From contig JAGORG010000003.1 in assembly GCA_018062965.1 (NCBI GenBank), forward strand, positions 1 through 47,654: DNA of 47,654 bases, given 5' to 3'. This document shows positions 30,783-38,844 of the stretch, one piece after another. Within the stretch, counting starts at the first letter, position 1, and each line of letters opens with the position of its first letter. Under the pieces are notes generated by a model. That model made no database searches and had not been told where the DNA came from. It worked only from the letters and a program-made list of their open reading frames with translations. The position numbers and the translations under genes were made by a program. Origin of the DNA: Minisyncoccota bacterium. Lineage in GTDB: Bacteria > Patescibacteriota > Minisyncoccia > Phycocordibacterales > UBA5272.

Positions 30783-31409
30783 CTATCTTCTTCTTTCAAA
30801 AGCGCTTTTAAATGTATCTTTATCTACATATTCAAGCTCAAGACCGCTCGATAAACCACGCGCAAGCATAGAGAGCTTTATTCCGGCGATACCAACGATT
30901 TGAGACACTGTTTTTTCAACATACTCTTTTGTTGTATCTCCATAATCTGTAACAGGGAGCGCGAAGATAATTTCTTTAAGTGTAGCTTGTTCTATACCTG
31001 CATGTACTCGACTAGTAAGCTCTCGAATACGGATGAGTTCTGAAGGTTTATCAGAAAGTGGTGGGACCAAACCTCCTAAAATAAAGTAGAGTCCTCCATA
31101 TGAGCCAGTTTTTTCAATTGCATCCATATCGAGCTCTTTTTCGAGAATCATAAGCGTACCTTGGTCACGAGATTCATTTTCACAGATATCACACATTACT
31201 TTTGTGCTTTGTGGGTTTTTGTCACCGAAATACCTGAAACACATCTCGCATTGTTTACCTGTGAACTTCAGCTCCTCGAGCGCTGCAATGAGTTGTTCTT
31301 TGTAGTGAGAATGTTCACGCAATAGGAAATATACAAAGCGTTTAGCTTGTTTTGGTCCGATTCCAGGGAATCGCATAAAAAGTTCAGCGAGACGGTCAGT
31401 TGCGTTCAT
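30783..31409 (-). CDS. recR: Recombination mediator RecR
   Basis: 208 aa from the family-typical start MNATDRLAELFMRFPGIGPKQAKRF with the helix-hairpin-helix. The zinc finger is CEMC...CDIC (about 55-75). A Toprim domain follows (LMILEKELDMDAIEKTGSYGGLYFILGG, PLSD). RecR with RecO loads RecA at gaps. Length is normal (about 200). TATACT is upstream without a Shine-Dalgarno site. The upstream frame extension overlaps a terminator and is rejected. Confidence 0.95.
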   Translation of the reverse strand: MNATDRLAELFMRFPGIGPKQAKRFVYFLLREHSHYKEQLIAALEELKFTGKQCEMCFRYFGDKNPQSTKVMCDICENESRDQGTLMILEKELDMDAIEKTGSYGGLYFILGGLVPPLSDKPSELIRIRELTSRVHAGIEQATLKEIIFALPVTDYGDTTKEYVEKTVSQIVGIAGIKLSMLARGLSSGLELEYVDKDTFKSAFERRR

Positions 31410-31429
31410 GTGATGATTTAGTATAACAA

Positions 31430-31464
31430 AAAAAGACACCCTTTGTGGGCATCCTTTTGGTATG
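31430..31464 (-). terminator. Terminator of the 119-aa membrane protein gene
   Basis: Minus-strand GATGCCC-acaaa-GGGTGTC (with wobble pairs) then TTTTTTTG. Confidence 0.65.
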
Positions 31465-31470
31465 GTTTGA

Positions 31471-31830
31471 CTATTTTTGCATACACGATTCCAGGACAGC
31501 ATAGAACCCGTAAAGGGAACTTGGTGTGGTTTCTTTTTCGTGTTTGTACTGTAGCCACTCTTTTGCGAAAAAAAATGAGAGTGCTATGAGTCCATAACAG
31601 GAAACAAGGTACACGTTGACTTCCAGTACAAAGCTAAGGAGAAAGCCAGCAATAGTTGCTCCACCAAAGCTATAGAAGAACGGCTTTGCTCGGCGAATAC
31701 CTTCCGTCCTTCTGAGCACCCTAAAAAGAATTTTGTCTGTTTCCTTTGAAAATTCAAGAACCCGAGGTGGAGATGGCAGAATGATATTTCTCTCCCTCCG
31801 ACGCTGTCTGCGGTAGCCTGAAGATCCCAT
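31471..31830 (-). CDS. 119-aa membrane orphan protein with basic N-terminus
   Basis: Strongly basic start (GSSGYRRQRRRERN), two membrane helices (about 53-71 and 73-91) and a charged tail. No family recognised. Start set by TTAGGAG 10 nt upstream. TTGACA-based promoter (31879-31907) lies just after the dnaB stop, and its own terminator follows, so it is separate from dnaB and recR. Confidence 0.65.
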   Translation of the reverse strand: MGSSGYRRQRRRERNIILPSPPRVLEFSKETDKILFRVLRRTEGIRRAKPFFYSFGGATIAGFLLSFVLEVNVYLVSCYGLIALSFFFAKEWLQYKHEKETTPSSLYGFYAVLESCMQK

Positions 31831-31878
31831 TTGGAAATCTCCTAAAAAAGTTGTATTAAGGAACGACTGAGTAGGTGT

Positions 31879-31907
31879 ATTCTGCAGTAAATACCACAGC
31901 TTGTCAA
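31879..31907 (-). promoter_or_regulatory. Promoter of the 119-aa membrane protein gene
   Basis: Minus-strand TTGACA (31902-31907), 17-nt spacer, CAGAAT (31879-31884). Confidence 0.55.
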
Positions 31908-31913
31908 TTTACA

Positions 31914-33380
31914 CTAAAACTCCGGTACATTAACAGCGGGGAGGGAGAAGTCTCCGAACTCGGACTTTTCAACAGAAAGGAACGAGGTTTTCTTATCGTC
32001 AAAGTAAAGCTCTACCATACCAGTTGGACCGTTACGATGCTTTTCGATCAAGATTTCTACAATGTTTTTACGCCCAGTATCTTCTGTGCCATATTTGTCT
32101 TCACGGTGAATAAACATAACCACGTCCGCATCTTGTTCAATAGATCCTGAGTCTCGAAGATCAGAAAGGCGAGGTTTACCTCCACGAGCTTCAACGGCAC
32201 GAGAAAGCTGCGATAGAGCAATCACAGGCACATTGAACTCCTTTGCTAATCCTTTCAGAGATCGAGAAATTTCAGTAACTTGGTTTACCATACTGTCGTA
32301 TTGCTTTGCAGTACTCATAAGCTGAAGGTAGTCCACAATAACAAGCCCGATAGGTTTGTCGGTATTGAGACGGCGAAGTGTACTACGCATGTTGAGAATA
32401 GAGTTCGCTGCTTTATCATCAACAAAGATTGGAGCCTTCATCAGTTCATGCATACCTTGCTGAAGACGCTGGAATTCTTCATCAAGAGAGAGCTTTGCGG
32501 TACGGAGCTTCCAACTATCCACCTGAGATTGAGCAGATAGCATACGATCCACCAGTTGCTCTTTACTCATTTCAAGGGAGAAAATAGCAACAGGTATACC
32601 ATGCTTTACCGCTGCGTTACGTGCAAAGTCTAGCGCAAGGGAAGTCTTTCCCACAGAAGGTCGGGCTGCCAAGATAATGAGGTCAGACGGCTGAAAACCT
32701 GAGAGTTTGTTATCGAGATCTCGGAAACCACTTGGTGTACCTCGCATACCTCCTTCTTTTTCTGACATCTTTTCAATACGTGTCCATGTTTCTTCTATCA
32801 ATTCCTGGAAAGCGATGAGGCGGTTTGTAGATGATCCTTTTGTGGTTATTTCATATACACGACGCTCTGCTTCTTCAAGGATTGATTCTAGTGGCTCTTC
32901 TTCGTCATATGAAATCTCTGCAATGTGCGTACTCGCTTCGATAAGTCTACGGAGCAATTCTTTTTTGCGCACAATCTGTGCGTAGTATTTTACGTTTGCA
33001 GCTGACCCAACTAGACCAAGAAGATCAGCCAAGTATGGGGCACCACCAATTTGGTCAAGTTCTTTTCGTTCACGAAGTGAAGCAGACACAGTCAACAGGT
33101 CAACAGGCTCTTTCTTATTTGTTAAGTCTTCGATGACTTCGTATATGATCTGATGCTTTGCAGCGTAAAAACTTTGAGCATTGATAACGTCTACAATTTC
33201 GTAGAGCGCTTCTGCGGATAACAAAAGTGAGCCAAGGAGTGCCTTTTCGGATTCTAAATCTTGTGGGGGAACGCGTGGACCACGCAAAGCGTCGTCGTCA
33301 CGCTTGTTGTTACGGTTATAATCACCATATCCATTTTTTCGTCTTGGTTTTCCGCTTGAGAGCTGGTCCAGTGGCAACAT
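31914..33380 (-). CDS. dnaB: Replicative DNA helicase DnaB
   Basis: 488 aa. N-terminal DnaB domain (about 38-140: PPQDLESEKALLGSLLL, NKKEPVDLLTV), linker helix, then RecA-like core with Walker A ARPSVGKT (239-246), Walker B-like IGLVIVDYLQLM and SQLSRAVEARGGKPRLSDLRDSGSIEQDADVVMFIHR. Hexameric fork helicase. An extra basic N-terminal stretch of about 35 residues (KPRRKNGYGDYNRNNKRDDD) precedes the domain. -10 TACACT lies 7 nt before ATG. Confidence 0.96.
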   Translation of the reverse strand: MLPLDQLSSGKPRRKNGYGDYNRNNKRDDDALRGPRVPPQDLESEKALLGSLLLSAEALYEIVDVINAQSFYAAKHQIIYEVIEDLTNKKEPVDLLTVSASLRERKELDQIGGAPYLADLLGLVGSAANVKYYAQIVRKKELLRRLIEASTHIAEISYDEEEPLESILEEAERRVYEITTKGSSTNRLIAFQELIEETWTRIEKMSEKEGGMRGTPSGFRDLDNKLSGFQPSDLIILAARPSVGKTSLALDFARNAAVKHGIPVAIFSLEMSKEQLVDRMLSAQSQVDSWKLRTAKLSLDEEFQRLQQGMHELMKAPIFVDDKAANSILNMRSTLRRLNTDKPIGLVIVDYLQLMSTAKQYDSMVNQVTEISRSLKGLAKEFNVPVIALSQLSRAVEARGGKPRLSDLRDSGSIEQDADVVMFIHREDKYGTEDTGRKNIVEILIEKHRNGPTGMVELYFDDKKTSFLSVEKSEFGDFSLPAVNVPEF

Positions 33381-33462
33381 GTATACGAGTGTAGCAAGTT
33401 AGAAAGCCTTGCCACAAACTAAAATATATTGTATCTCTCTAAAAAAGAGGGGATTAGGTGGA

Positions 33463-34848
33463 TTACTGAACAATCTCCTGCCCATCTTGGGTGTCTTTGA
33501 CTCCAAAACCATGCTTTTTGAGCTCGTCACGCAAACGGTCAGCTTCTTTATAGTCACGGTTTCTACGTGCAATAGTACGAGCGTCGAGTAAATCTTCTAC
33601 TTCTTTTGTGAGAACAATTTCTTTTTGTGCTGCCTTTTCGAGCCCAAGACCGAGAACCTTATCCATTTCTAAAATAGTTGCATACTTTTCAGCATCAGGA
33701 ATCGAGTCTGCTATTAATTTCCAAAGAAGGGCAACTGCGGCCGGAGTAGCCAAGTCATCGTAAAGAGCTTTGGTAAACAGACTTATATACTCAGCGTTTG
33801 AGGTAGCTGGTTCTGTTGTTTTTAACAATGCAACATGGTTCCAAAGCTTTTCATACGCAACAGAAGCAGCATCAAGAGACTCAAATGAAAACATGACCTC
33901 TTTTCGATAGTGAATCGTCAGGAGAAAATATCGGTATGCGAGTGGGTTGTATCCTTTTTGAATCAAGGTTTGCATTGTCAAAAAGTCATCGTTTGATTTT
34001 GACATTTTCCCTGTAGTATCCTGCAAAAAGTTGACATGCATCCAATATGAAGCGTATTTCTCATCAAACGCAGCTTCTGATTGAGCGATTTCGTTAGTGT
34101 GATGAACAGGAATATGATCGATACCTCCAGTGTGGATATCAAAATGATTACCTAAGTATTTGGTAGACATAGCACTACACTCTATGTGCCATCCAGGAAA
34201 ACCGACCCCCCAAGGAGATTCCCACTCCATTTGACGCTTCTCGTTTTTTGGAGAAAACTTCCACAGTGCAAAGTCAGTTATGTTTCTTTTTTCTTTATTC
34301 TCTTCTACACGCGCGCCACTTTGTAAACCTTCAACATCAAGATGGGCAAAATCTGCATAGCTATCAAATTTTGCGGTATCGAAATACACACCGTCTGAAG
34401 TAGTGTATGTATATCCTTTTTCTTCGAGTTTTTGTATGATCGCTATTTGCTCTTTAATATTGTCCGTTGCTCGTGGAAATATATACGCACTTTTAGGGAT
34501 ATTAAGCAGTGAAATATCACGCATAAAACTTTCTGTATAGAAGGTCGCTATATCCCAGGCCGTTTTCCCTTCACGACGAGAACCTTTTTCCATTTTGTCT
34601 TCTGCTTGGTCGTCGTCATTAACCGTGTGCCCAACGTCGGTGATATTAATAACATGCGTCACCTCGTACCCCTTATGCACAAGCGTACGCCTTAATATAT
34701 CAGCAAAAACATACGCTCGCATATTGCCGATATGAGCATAGTGATACACCGTTGGTCCACATGAATACACACCAACCTTTCCTGTTTGAAGTGGCGTAAA
34801 GAGTTCAATCGATTTACTAGCGGTGTTGTAGAGGTATATATCTGACAT
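33463..34848 (-). CDS. cysS: Cysteinyl-tRNA synthetase
   Basis: 461 aa. Class I motifs: HIGN at 39-42 and KMSKS at 281-285. The zinc site residues are C30 (YSCGPTV), C224 and HH (about 249-250). GWHIECSAM and GGIDHIPVHHTNE match the family. Charges tRNA-Cys. Divergent from the S41 protease gene, with TATAAT exactly 6 nt before ATG. Confidence 0.97.
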   Translation of the reverse strand: MSDIYLYNTASKSIELFTPLQTGKVGVYSCGPTVYHYAHIGNMRAYVFADILRRTLVHKGYEVTHVINITDVGHTVNDDDQAEDKMEKGSRREGKTAWDIATFYTESFMRDISLLNIPKSAYIFPRATDNIKEQIAIIQKLEEKGYTYTTSDGVYFDTAKFDSYADFAHLDVEGLQSGARVEENKEKRNITDFALWKFSPKNEKRQMEWESPWGVGFPGWHIECSAMSTKYLGNHFDIHTGGIDHIPVHHTNEIAQSEAAFDEKYASYWMHVNFLQDTTGKMSKSNDDFLTMQTLIQKGYNPLAYRYFLLTIHYRKEVMFSFESLDAASVAYEKLWNHVALLKTTEPATSNAEYISLFTKALYDDLATPAAVALLWKLIADSIPDAEKYATILEMDKVLGLGLEKAAQKEIVLTKEVEDLLDARTIARRNRDYKEADRLRDELKKHGFGVKDTQDGQEIVQ

Positions 34849-34900
34849 AGGGAGATTATACTTTGTATTTTAGCACATCGCTCGTTATACTTAAGCTTAT

Positions 34901-36112
34901 ATGCAGCATCACGTTCAAAAATATTCAAAACTATTCATAATCGGAATTGTAGGGGCAGCGCTCTTTGGTTCAGGGCTGGTTATGGGAGCAACCCTAGGAG
35001 GTAGCAACTATGCCGCAGGAGGCAAAGTCGAGAGCGCTCTTTTGCGTGAAGTAAAAGACACCCTTGATACAAAATTTGTTTTTTGGAAAGCATCTTCGAC
35101 ACTTCCAACAGACAAAGACTTTGAGTACGGCATGATCAAAGGCTATGTTGATAGTTACAAAGATCCATACACAGTATTTTTCCCACCACGTGAAGCGAAA
35201 AGCTTTACTGAAAACGTACAAGGCTCCTTTGGAGGTGTTGGTATGAACGTAGGAACAAAAGAGGGTAATATTGTAGTCATTGCCCCACTTAAAGACTCAC
35301 CGTCCATGAAAGCGGGAGTAAAAGCGGGGGACATCATTCTATCTGTTGATGGCACATCAATTGCTGGCCTTTCGTCAGATGAAGCTGTTTCTATGATTCG
35401 TGGTGAAGTTGGCACAAAAGTTACCATCTCAATATACAGAGCAGATACCAAAGAAAACAAGGACATAACCATCACTCGAGATACTATCAAAATCCCAACT
35501 CTTGATACGAAAATCCAAGATGGCGTATACATTATTCAGCTATACAATTTTTCTGCAGAATCACCAGAACTGTTTAGGGATGCGCTCAACGCGTTTATTG
35601 CTACAAACCTAAACAGACTAGTTATTGATCTACGAGGAAACCCTGGAGGATATCTTGAATCCGCAGTTTCAATGGCGAGTTTCTTCTTGCCTGAAGGATC
35701 AGTGGTTGTTTCTGAAAAACAAGGTAAGTTAGAGTCAACAGTAAACCACAGAAGCACAGGAAACACTGGAGTACCTAAGCAGACACGCATAGTTGTTCTC
35801 GTTGACAATGGATCTGCTTCTGCGTCTGAAATCTTAGCGGGAGCTCTTAAAGATGCAAACATCGCAACCATTGTTGGAGAAAAGACTTTTGGAAAGGGGT
35901 CAGTTCAGGAACTTATCAACCTTCCAGGAGGCGCTGCTCTAAAAGTAACAACAGCTAAATGGTATACACCAAACGGAACATCTATCTCTGAACATGGAAT
36001 CGTTCCAGATGTAGAATCCCTGGTAGCAACTTCTACTCCAAAACTTGGAAAAGATGGAGAACCAATTGATACGCAGCTCTTAAAAGCCATCGAAATCGTC
36101 AAAAAGAAATAA
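34901..36112 (+). CDS. S41 C-terminal processing peptidase
   Basis: 403 aa. N-terminal anchor (about 10-31), PDZ domain (about 105-190: GGVGMNVGTKEGNIVVIAPLKDSPSMKAGVKAGDIILSVDG) and the tail-specific protease core (about 200-370): LRGNPGGYLESAV, DNGSASASEILAGALKD (catalytic Ser) and GEKTFGKGSVQ (catalytic Lys). CtpA-type, acting outside the membrane on C-termini of exported proteins. TATACT 9 nt before ATG. Confidence 0.95.
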   Translation: MQHHVQKYSKLFIIGIVGAALFGSGLVMGATLGGSNYAAGGKVESALLREVKDTLDTKFVFWKASSTLPTDKDFEYGMIKGYVDSYKDPYTVFFPPREAKSFTENVQGSFGGVGMNVGTKEGNIVVIAPLKDSPSMKAGVKAGDIILSVDGTSIAGLSSDEAVSMIRGEVGTKVTISIYRADTKENKDITITRDTIKIPTLDTKIQDGVYIIQLYNFSAESPELFRDALNAFIATNLNRLVIDLRGNPGGYLESAVSMASFFLPEGSVVVSEKQGKLESTVNHRSTGNTGVPKQTRIVVLVDNGSASASEILAGALKDANIATIVGEKTFGKGSVQELINLPGGAALKVTTAKWYTPNGTSISEHGIVPDVESLVATSTPKLGKDGEPIDTQLLKAIEIVKKK

Positions 36113-36122
36113 TTAACCGCGC

Positions 36123-36153
36123 AAACCCCACACTTCCTGTGGGGCTTGTTTTT
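36123..36153 (+). terminator. Hairpin terminator after the S41 peptidase gene
   Basis: CCCCACA-cttcc-TGTGGGG then CTTGTTTTT. Confidence 0.8.
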
Positions 36154-36156
36154 GGG

Positions 36157-36162
36157 TATACT
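36157..36162 (+). promoter_or_regulatory. -10 box of rplI (leaderless)
   Basis: TATACT in GGGTATACT, exactly 6 nt before ATG 36169. It sits directly behind a terminator, so no upstream promoter can serve the gene. Confidence 0.65.
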
Positions 36163-36168
36163 AGGGGT

Positions 36169-36609
36169 ATGAAAGTTATTCTTCAAAGAGACATTGCACG
36201 CCTTGGTAAACGCGGAGAAGTAAAGGACGTTGCTGAAGGATACGCCATTAACGTTCTCATAAAGAAAGGGGACGCTCTCCTTGCAACCCCGGGAGAAATT
36301 TCAAAGTGGAAAAACAAGGAGACTCAAGCAAAATTCAAAAAAGATACTGCCGCTGCATCATTTGCATCACTCATTACCGTACTCAAAAAAGAACCTATTG
36401 TCATTGCTGGGAAAAAAGCAGATGCAAAAGGACAACTATTTGCCTCTATCAAAGAAGCGGATATTGTGGACGCGATTTTTGCTAGAACAAAAATATCTCT
36501 TGACCCAAAACAAATCAAGCTAGCAAACCCAATAAAATCAATTGGTAAACACGATGTAACCCTTAAACAAGGGGAGACCGTCGAAACGATAGCTGTGCAT
36601 ATTCAATAA
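36169..36609 (+). CDS. rplI: 50S ribosomal protein L9
   Basis: 146 aa. MKVILQRDIARLGKRGEVKDVAEGYAINVLIKKG is the L9 N-terminal rRNA-binding domain. A connecting helix and the C-terminal domain (about 70-146) follow. Normal length. The promoter is squeezed between a terminator and the ATG, which makes a leaderless transcript very likely. Confidence 0.96.
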   Translation: MKVILQRDIARLGKRGEVKDVAEGYAINVLIKKGDALLATPGEISKWKNKETQAKFKKDTAAASFASLITVLKKEPIVIAGKKADAKGQLFASIKEADIVDAIFARTKISLDPKQIKLANPIKSIGKHDVTLKQGETVETIAVHIQ

Positions 36610-36643
36610 AAAAACCTGAAACGATTTGTTTCAGGTTTTTTTA
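36606..36643. terminator. Bidirectional hairpin terminator
   Basis: AAAAAACCTGAAAC-gattt-GTTTCAGGTTTTTTT between convergent rplI and rpmA. Confidence 0.9.
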
Positions 36644-36658
36644 TTTATCTAGATTGAC

Positions 36659-36931
36659 CTAGTCTACGTTTGCAAGCTTCTTTCGCTTGATTGTTCCGTC
36701 GAAATGCTTCATACGCTTTTCTGTAAATGACACTTTACCATTTGCAACAGCATAGAGCGTGTGGTCACGTCCCATCTTTACGTTCTTGCCAGCGGCAATT
36801 TTACTGCCTCGCTGACGAACGATGATGTTTCCTGCTACTGCAGTTTCACCAGCATACAGCTTTGTACCAAGGTACTTTGGCTTACTATCTGTTAGGTTTT
36901 TTGCCGAACCCGCGGCCTTTCTTGTTGCCAT
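36659..36931 (-). CDS. rpmA: 50S ribosomal protein L27
   Basis: 90 aa. [44 protein letters not shown] is the L27 signature; the N-terminal tail reaches the peptidyl transferase centre. The extended N-terminal cleavage sequence of Firmicutes L27 is absent. It shares a 20-bp upstream region with a divergent small gene at 36952. Confidence 0.96.
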   Translation of the reverse strand: MATRKAAGSAKNLTDSKPKYLGTKLYAGETAVAGNIIVRQRGSKIAAGKNVKMGRDHTLYAVANGKVSFTEKRMKHFDGTIKRKKLANVD

Positions 36932-36951
36932 AGAATATACTAAATTACGTA

Positions 36952-37110
36952 ATGCATAGTATACAAGAAAAGCTTAAAAAAATCAATAGTTCTATAAGTT
37001 GGCTAGATATAACCTCCTTGGCTATATGTGTTCTTTTTATTGGTGTTTTTAGTATGTACCTAGAGCAACTACAAGAAATTTCTGAGGTTAGGTATATTCA
37101 AACACCTTAA
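36952..37110 (+). CDS. 52-aa single-pass membrane peptide
   Basis: ATG 36952 to TAA 37108-37110. [14 protein letters not shown], one hydrophobic helix (about 18-36) and an acidic tail. TATACT at 36937-36942 lies 9 nt before ATG, the same arrangement as certain genes, so it is called despite its size. Divergent from rpmA. No family recognised. Confidence 0.55.
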   Translation: MHSIQEKLKKINSSISWLDITSLAICVLFIGVFSMYLEQLQEISEVRYIQTP

Positions 37111-37130
37111 CCAGGGCTTTGTGGAGAATA

Positions 37131-37202
37131 AAAAAGAGCCAGCAACCGGGAAGGGCTGCTGGCCTGGAGGTCCCCAAGGGAGGGGGGAGGAGCTTAACTA
37201 AT
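37131..37202 (-). ncRNA. C-rich small RNA candidate
   Basis: A consensus promoter (37207-37236) and an intrinsic terminator (GCCAGCA/TGCTGGC stem at 37138-37163, then U-run) define a minus-strand RNA of about 70 nt with no reading frame. Its 5' half is a pyrimidine tract containing CUCCUCC, CUCCC and ACCUCC, i.e. complementary to Shine-Dalgarno sequences such as GGAGG. C-rich single-stranded motifs of this sort are how RsaE-like sRNAs of Gram-positive bacteria block translation. A role in regulating Shine-Dalgarno-led genes is inferred. Confidence 0.55.
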
Positions 37203-37206
37203 ATAG

Positions 37207-37236
37207 ACTATACCAACAAACATAGGTACGTGTCAA
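37207..37236 (-). promoter_or_regulatory. Promoter of the C-rich small RNA
   Basis: Minus-strand TTGACA (37231-37236), 18-nt spacer ending TGG, TATAGT (37207-37212). Confidence 0.7.
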
Positions 37237-37323
37237 GGTTATATATCAACGGAATGTAAAGCATTGAGCAACATGTGTACAGACGTCTTTTCCATGCCAT
37301 CAAGCACGCTATACTGTATACAT

Positions 37324-37392
37324 ATGGCAAAAGGAAATCACAGAGAACGAAAAGAGGCTAAAAAACCGAAAAAGGTTGTACCTAAGGTATAG
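37324..37392 (+). CDS. 22-aa basic peptide MAKGNHRERKEAKKPKK...
   Basis: ATG 37324 to TAG 37392, preceded by TATACT 8 nt upstream and followed directly by a strong terminator, so it forms a complete one-gene unit. Sequences starting MAKG-N-R-x-KEAKKPKK recur as tiny conserved proteins of unknown function in many bacteria. The Lys-rich composition suggests nucleic acid or ribosome contact. Confidence 0.6.
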   Translation: MAKGNHRERKEAKKPKKVVPKV

Positions 37393-37396
37393 CCTC

Positions 37397-37432
37397 AAAA
37401 TGAAGCGCGACCTACGGTCGCGCTTCATTTTT
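37397..37432 (+). terminator. Strong hairpin terminator
   Basis: AAAATGAAGCGCGACC-tac-GGTCGCGCTTCATTTTT, 5 nt after the 22-aa gene. Confidence 0.9.
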
Positions 37433-37467
37433 GCTATCTACATTCCATTTCTGCTAGAATCAAGCAC

Positions 37468-38073
37468 ATGTATTTTACACCTCGTATTGACCACGCGCTT
37501 CAAACAGCTGCACAACTTCACAGCAACCATACCAGACGAGATAAGGAAAAAACTCCATACATCACTCACCTCATGGCGACTATGCTCATTGCAAGTCAGG
37601 TAACAGATGATGAAGATACGCTTATCGCATGCCTTATGCACGATAGTGTCGAAGATGTTGTTGGTTTTGAACAAGCAGATCTTGAAAAACTATACGGGGA
37701 GCGAGTTGCTAACATCGTGTACCATGTGACTGAACAAAATGCTAAAGAGGGAGGTGCTTTACCAATTCCTTCATGGATAACCAGGAAAGAGAATTATTTG
37801 AAACTTTTACAAGAAGGTCCCGTAGAAAGTCACATTGTTTCTGTCTCAGACAAGCTTCACAATCTCAGTAATTTTATGGAAATGTACCGCAATGAAGGAG
37901 AGAGTATGCTTGAAAGATTCCACGGCAGTATCCCTAACATGATCTGGTACACCGAAGAAGTTATCAATATAACCACCACAACCTTAGGAAACGACAACTT
38001 GTTGATACAAAAACTTGTCACACAACTAGAGAACGCAAAAACACTATTTAAAGAACATATCCTTCATGCTTGA
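37468..38073 (+). CDS. HD-domain phosphohydrolase ((p)ppGpp hydrolase-like)
   Basis: 201 aa. The RelA/SpoT-type HD pattern is RIDHALQTAAQLHSNHTRRDKEKTPYITHLMATMLIA (6-42), LIACLMHDSVEDV (52-64; HD) and SDKLHNLSNFM (about 124-134; last Asp). There is no synthetase domain, so it resembles small alarmone hydrolases that remove pyrophosphate from (p)ppGpp; another nucleotide substrate is possible. It ends in TGA and overlaps the terC-like ATG by 8 nt (translational coupling). Confidence 0.85.
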   Translation: MYFTPRIDHALQTAAQLHSNHTRRDKEKTPYITHLMATMLIASQVTDDEDTLIACLMHDSVEDVVGFEQADLEKLYGERVANIVYHVTEQNAKEGGALPIPSWITRKENYLKLLQEGPVESHIVSVSDKLHNLSNFMEMYRNEGESMLERFHGSIPNMIWYTEEVINITTTTLGNDNLLIQKLVTQLENAKTLFKEHILHA

Positions 38074-38824
38074 AACATACGCCTCAATTATTATTTCACT
38101 TTTTATTATCGAAGTACTTTTATCAATTGATAATGCACTCGTTAACGCAACACTTGCAGAAAGTCTCCCAGAAGAACAACGAAAAAAAGCAATACGTATA
38201 GGTATTTTACTTGGAGCTGTATTTCGTATATTCGCACTTTTTTTGGCGTCAATCATCATACAAAACGTTTGGCTCAAGATACTTGGAGGAGCTTATTTGA
38301 TCTACCTAGCAATAGCCCATCTCGGTAAAATGGTAGACAACGAAGGTCATACCGTTCGTTCGACAAAAGATAGCTTTAGGGCAGTTATTGTGCAAATCGC
38401 ACTCGCAGATATCGTCTTTAGTATCGATAATGTTATTTCTGCGGTAAGTTTTTCTTCAAATATTTACATTGTTATGTTCGGAGTAGGAGTTGGTGTCCTT
38501 AGCATGCTCTACATAACACCGATTCTCTCAAAGGTTGTTCACAAATATAAAGGCATGCCTCAGGCAGCGTACGCAATAGTCGGACTCATTGGTGTTGCGC
38601 TTTTAGTTGAAACTCTCACCCATATTCACATCGGCGAGGTTACAAAGTTCATATGTGTTCTTGCTATTGTTATCTTTACAGTATGGTTCGAACACAGCCC
38701 AACCCTCCGCAAATTCACCTATCCATTCCTTAAAAAGGCTCAATACATCATTGCTATTCCTCTTGATATCTACTACGCAACGAAGTTTATTGTACGAGAA
38801 ACGCTTTCTAAAAAGGTACGTTAA
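38066..38824 (+). CDS. TerC-family integral membrane protein
   Basis: 252 aa, seven or so helices. Two internally related acidic motifs, LLSIDNALVNATLAESLP (17-34) and VFSIDNVISAVSFS (about 117-130), mark the TerC/YkoY family. These are thought to handle metal ions (Mn export in related proteins) or aid exported-protein metallation. It follows the HD hydrolase in the same operon, with the starts overlapping. Confidence 0.92.
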   Translation: MLETYASIIISLFIIEVLLSIDNALVNATLAESLPEEQRKKAIRIGILLGAVFRIFALFLASIIIQNVWLKILGGAYLIYLAIAHLGKMVDNEGHTVRSTKDSFRAVIVQIALADIVFSIDNVISAVSFSSNIYIVMFGVGVGVLSMLYITPILSKVVHKYKGMPQAAYAIVGLIGVALLVETLTHIHIGEVTKFICVLAIVIFTVWFEHSPTLRKFTYPFLKKAQYIIAIPLDIYYATKFIVRETLSKKVR

Positions 38825-38844
38825 AGTGCGGTATACTTCACTGT

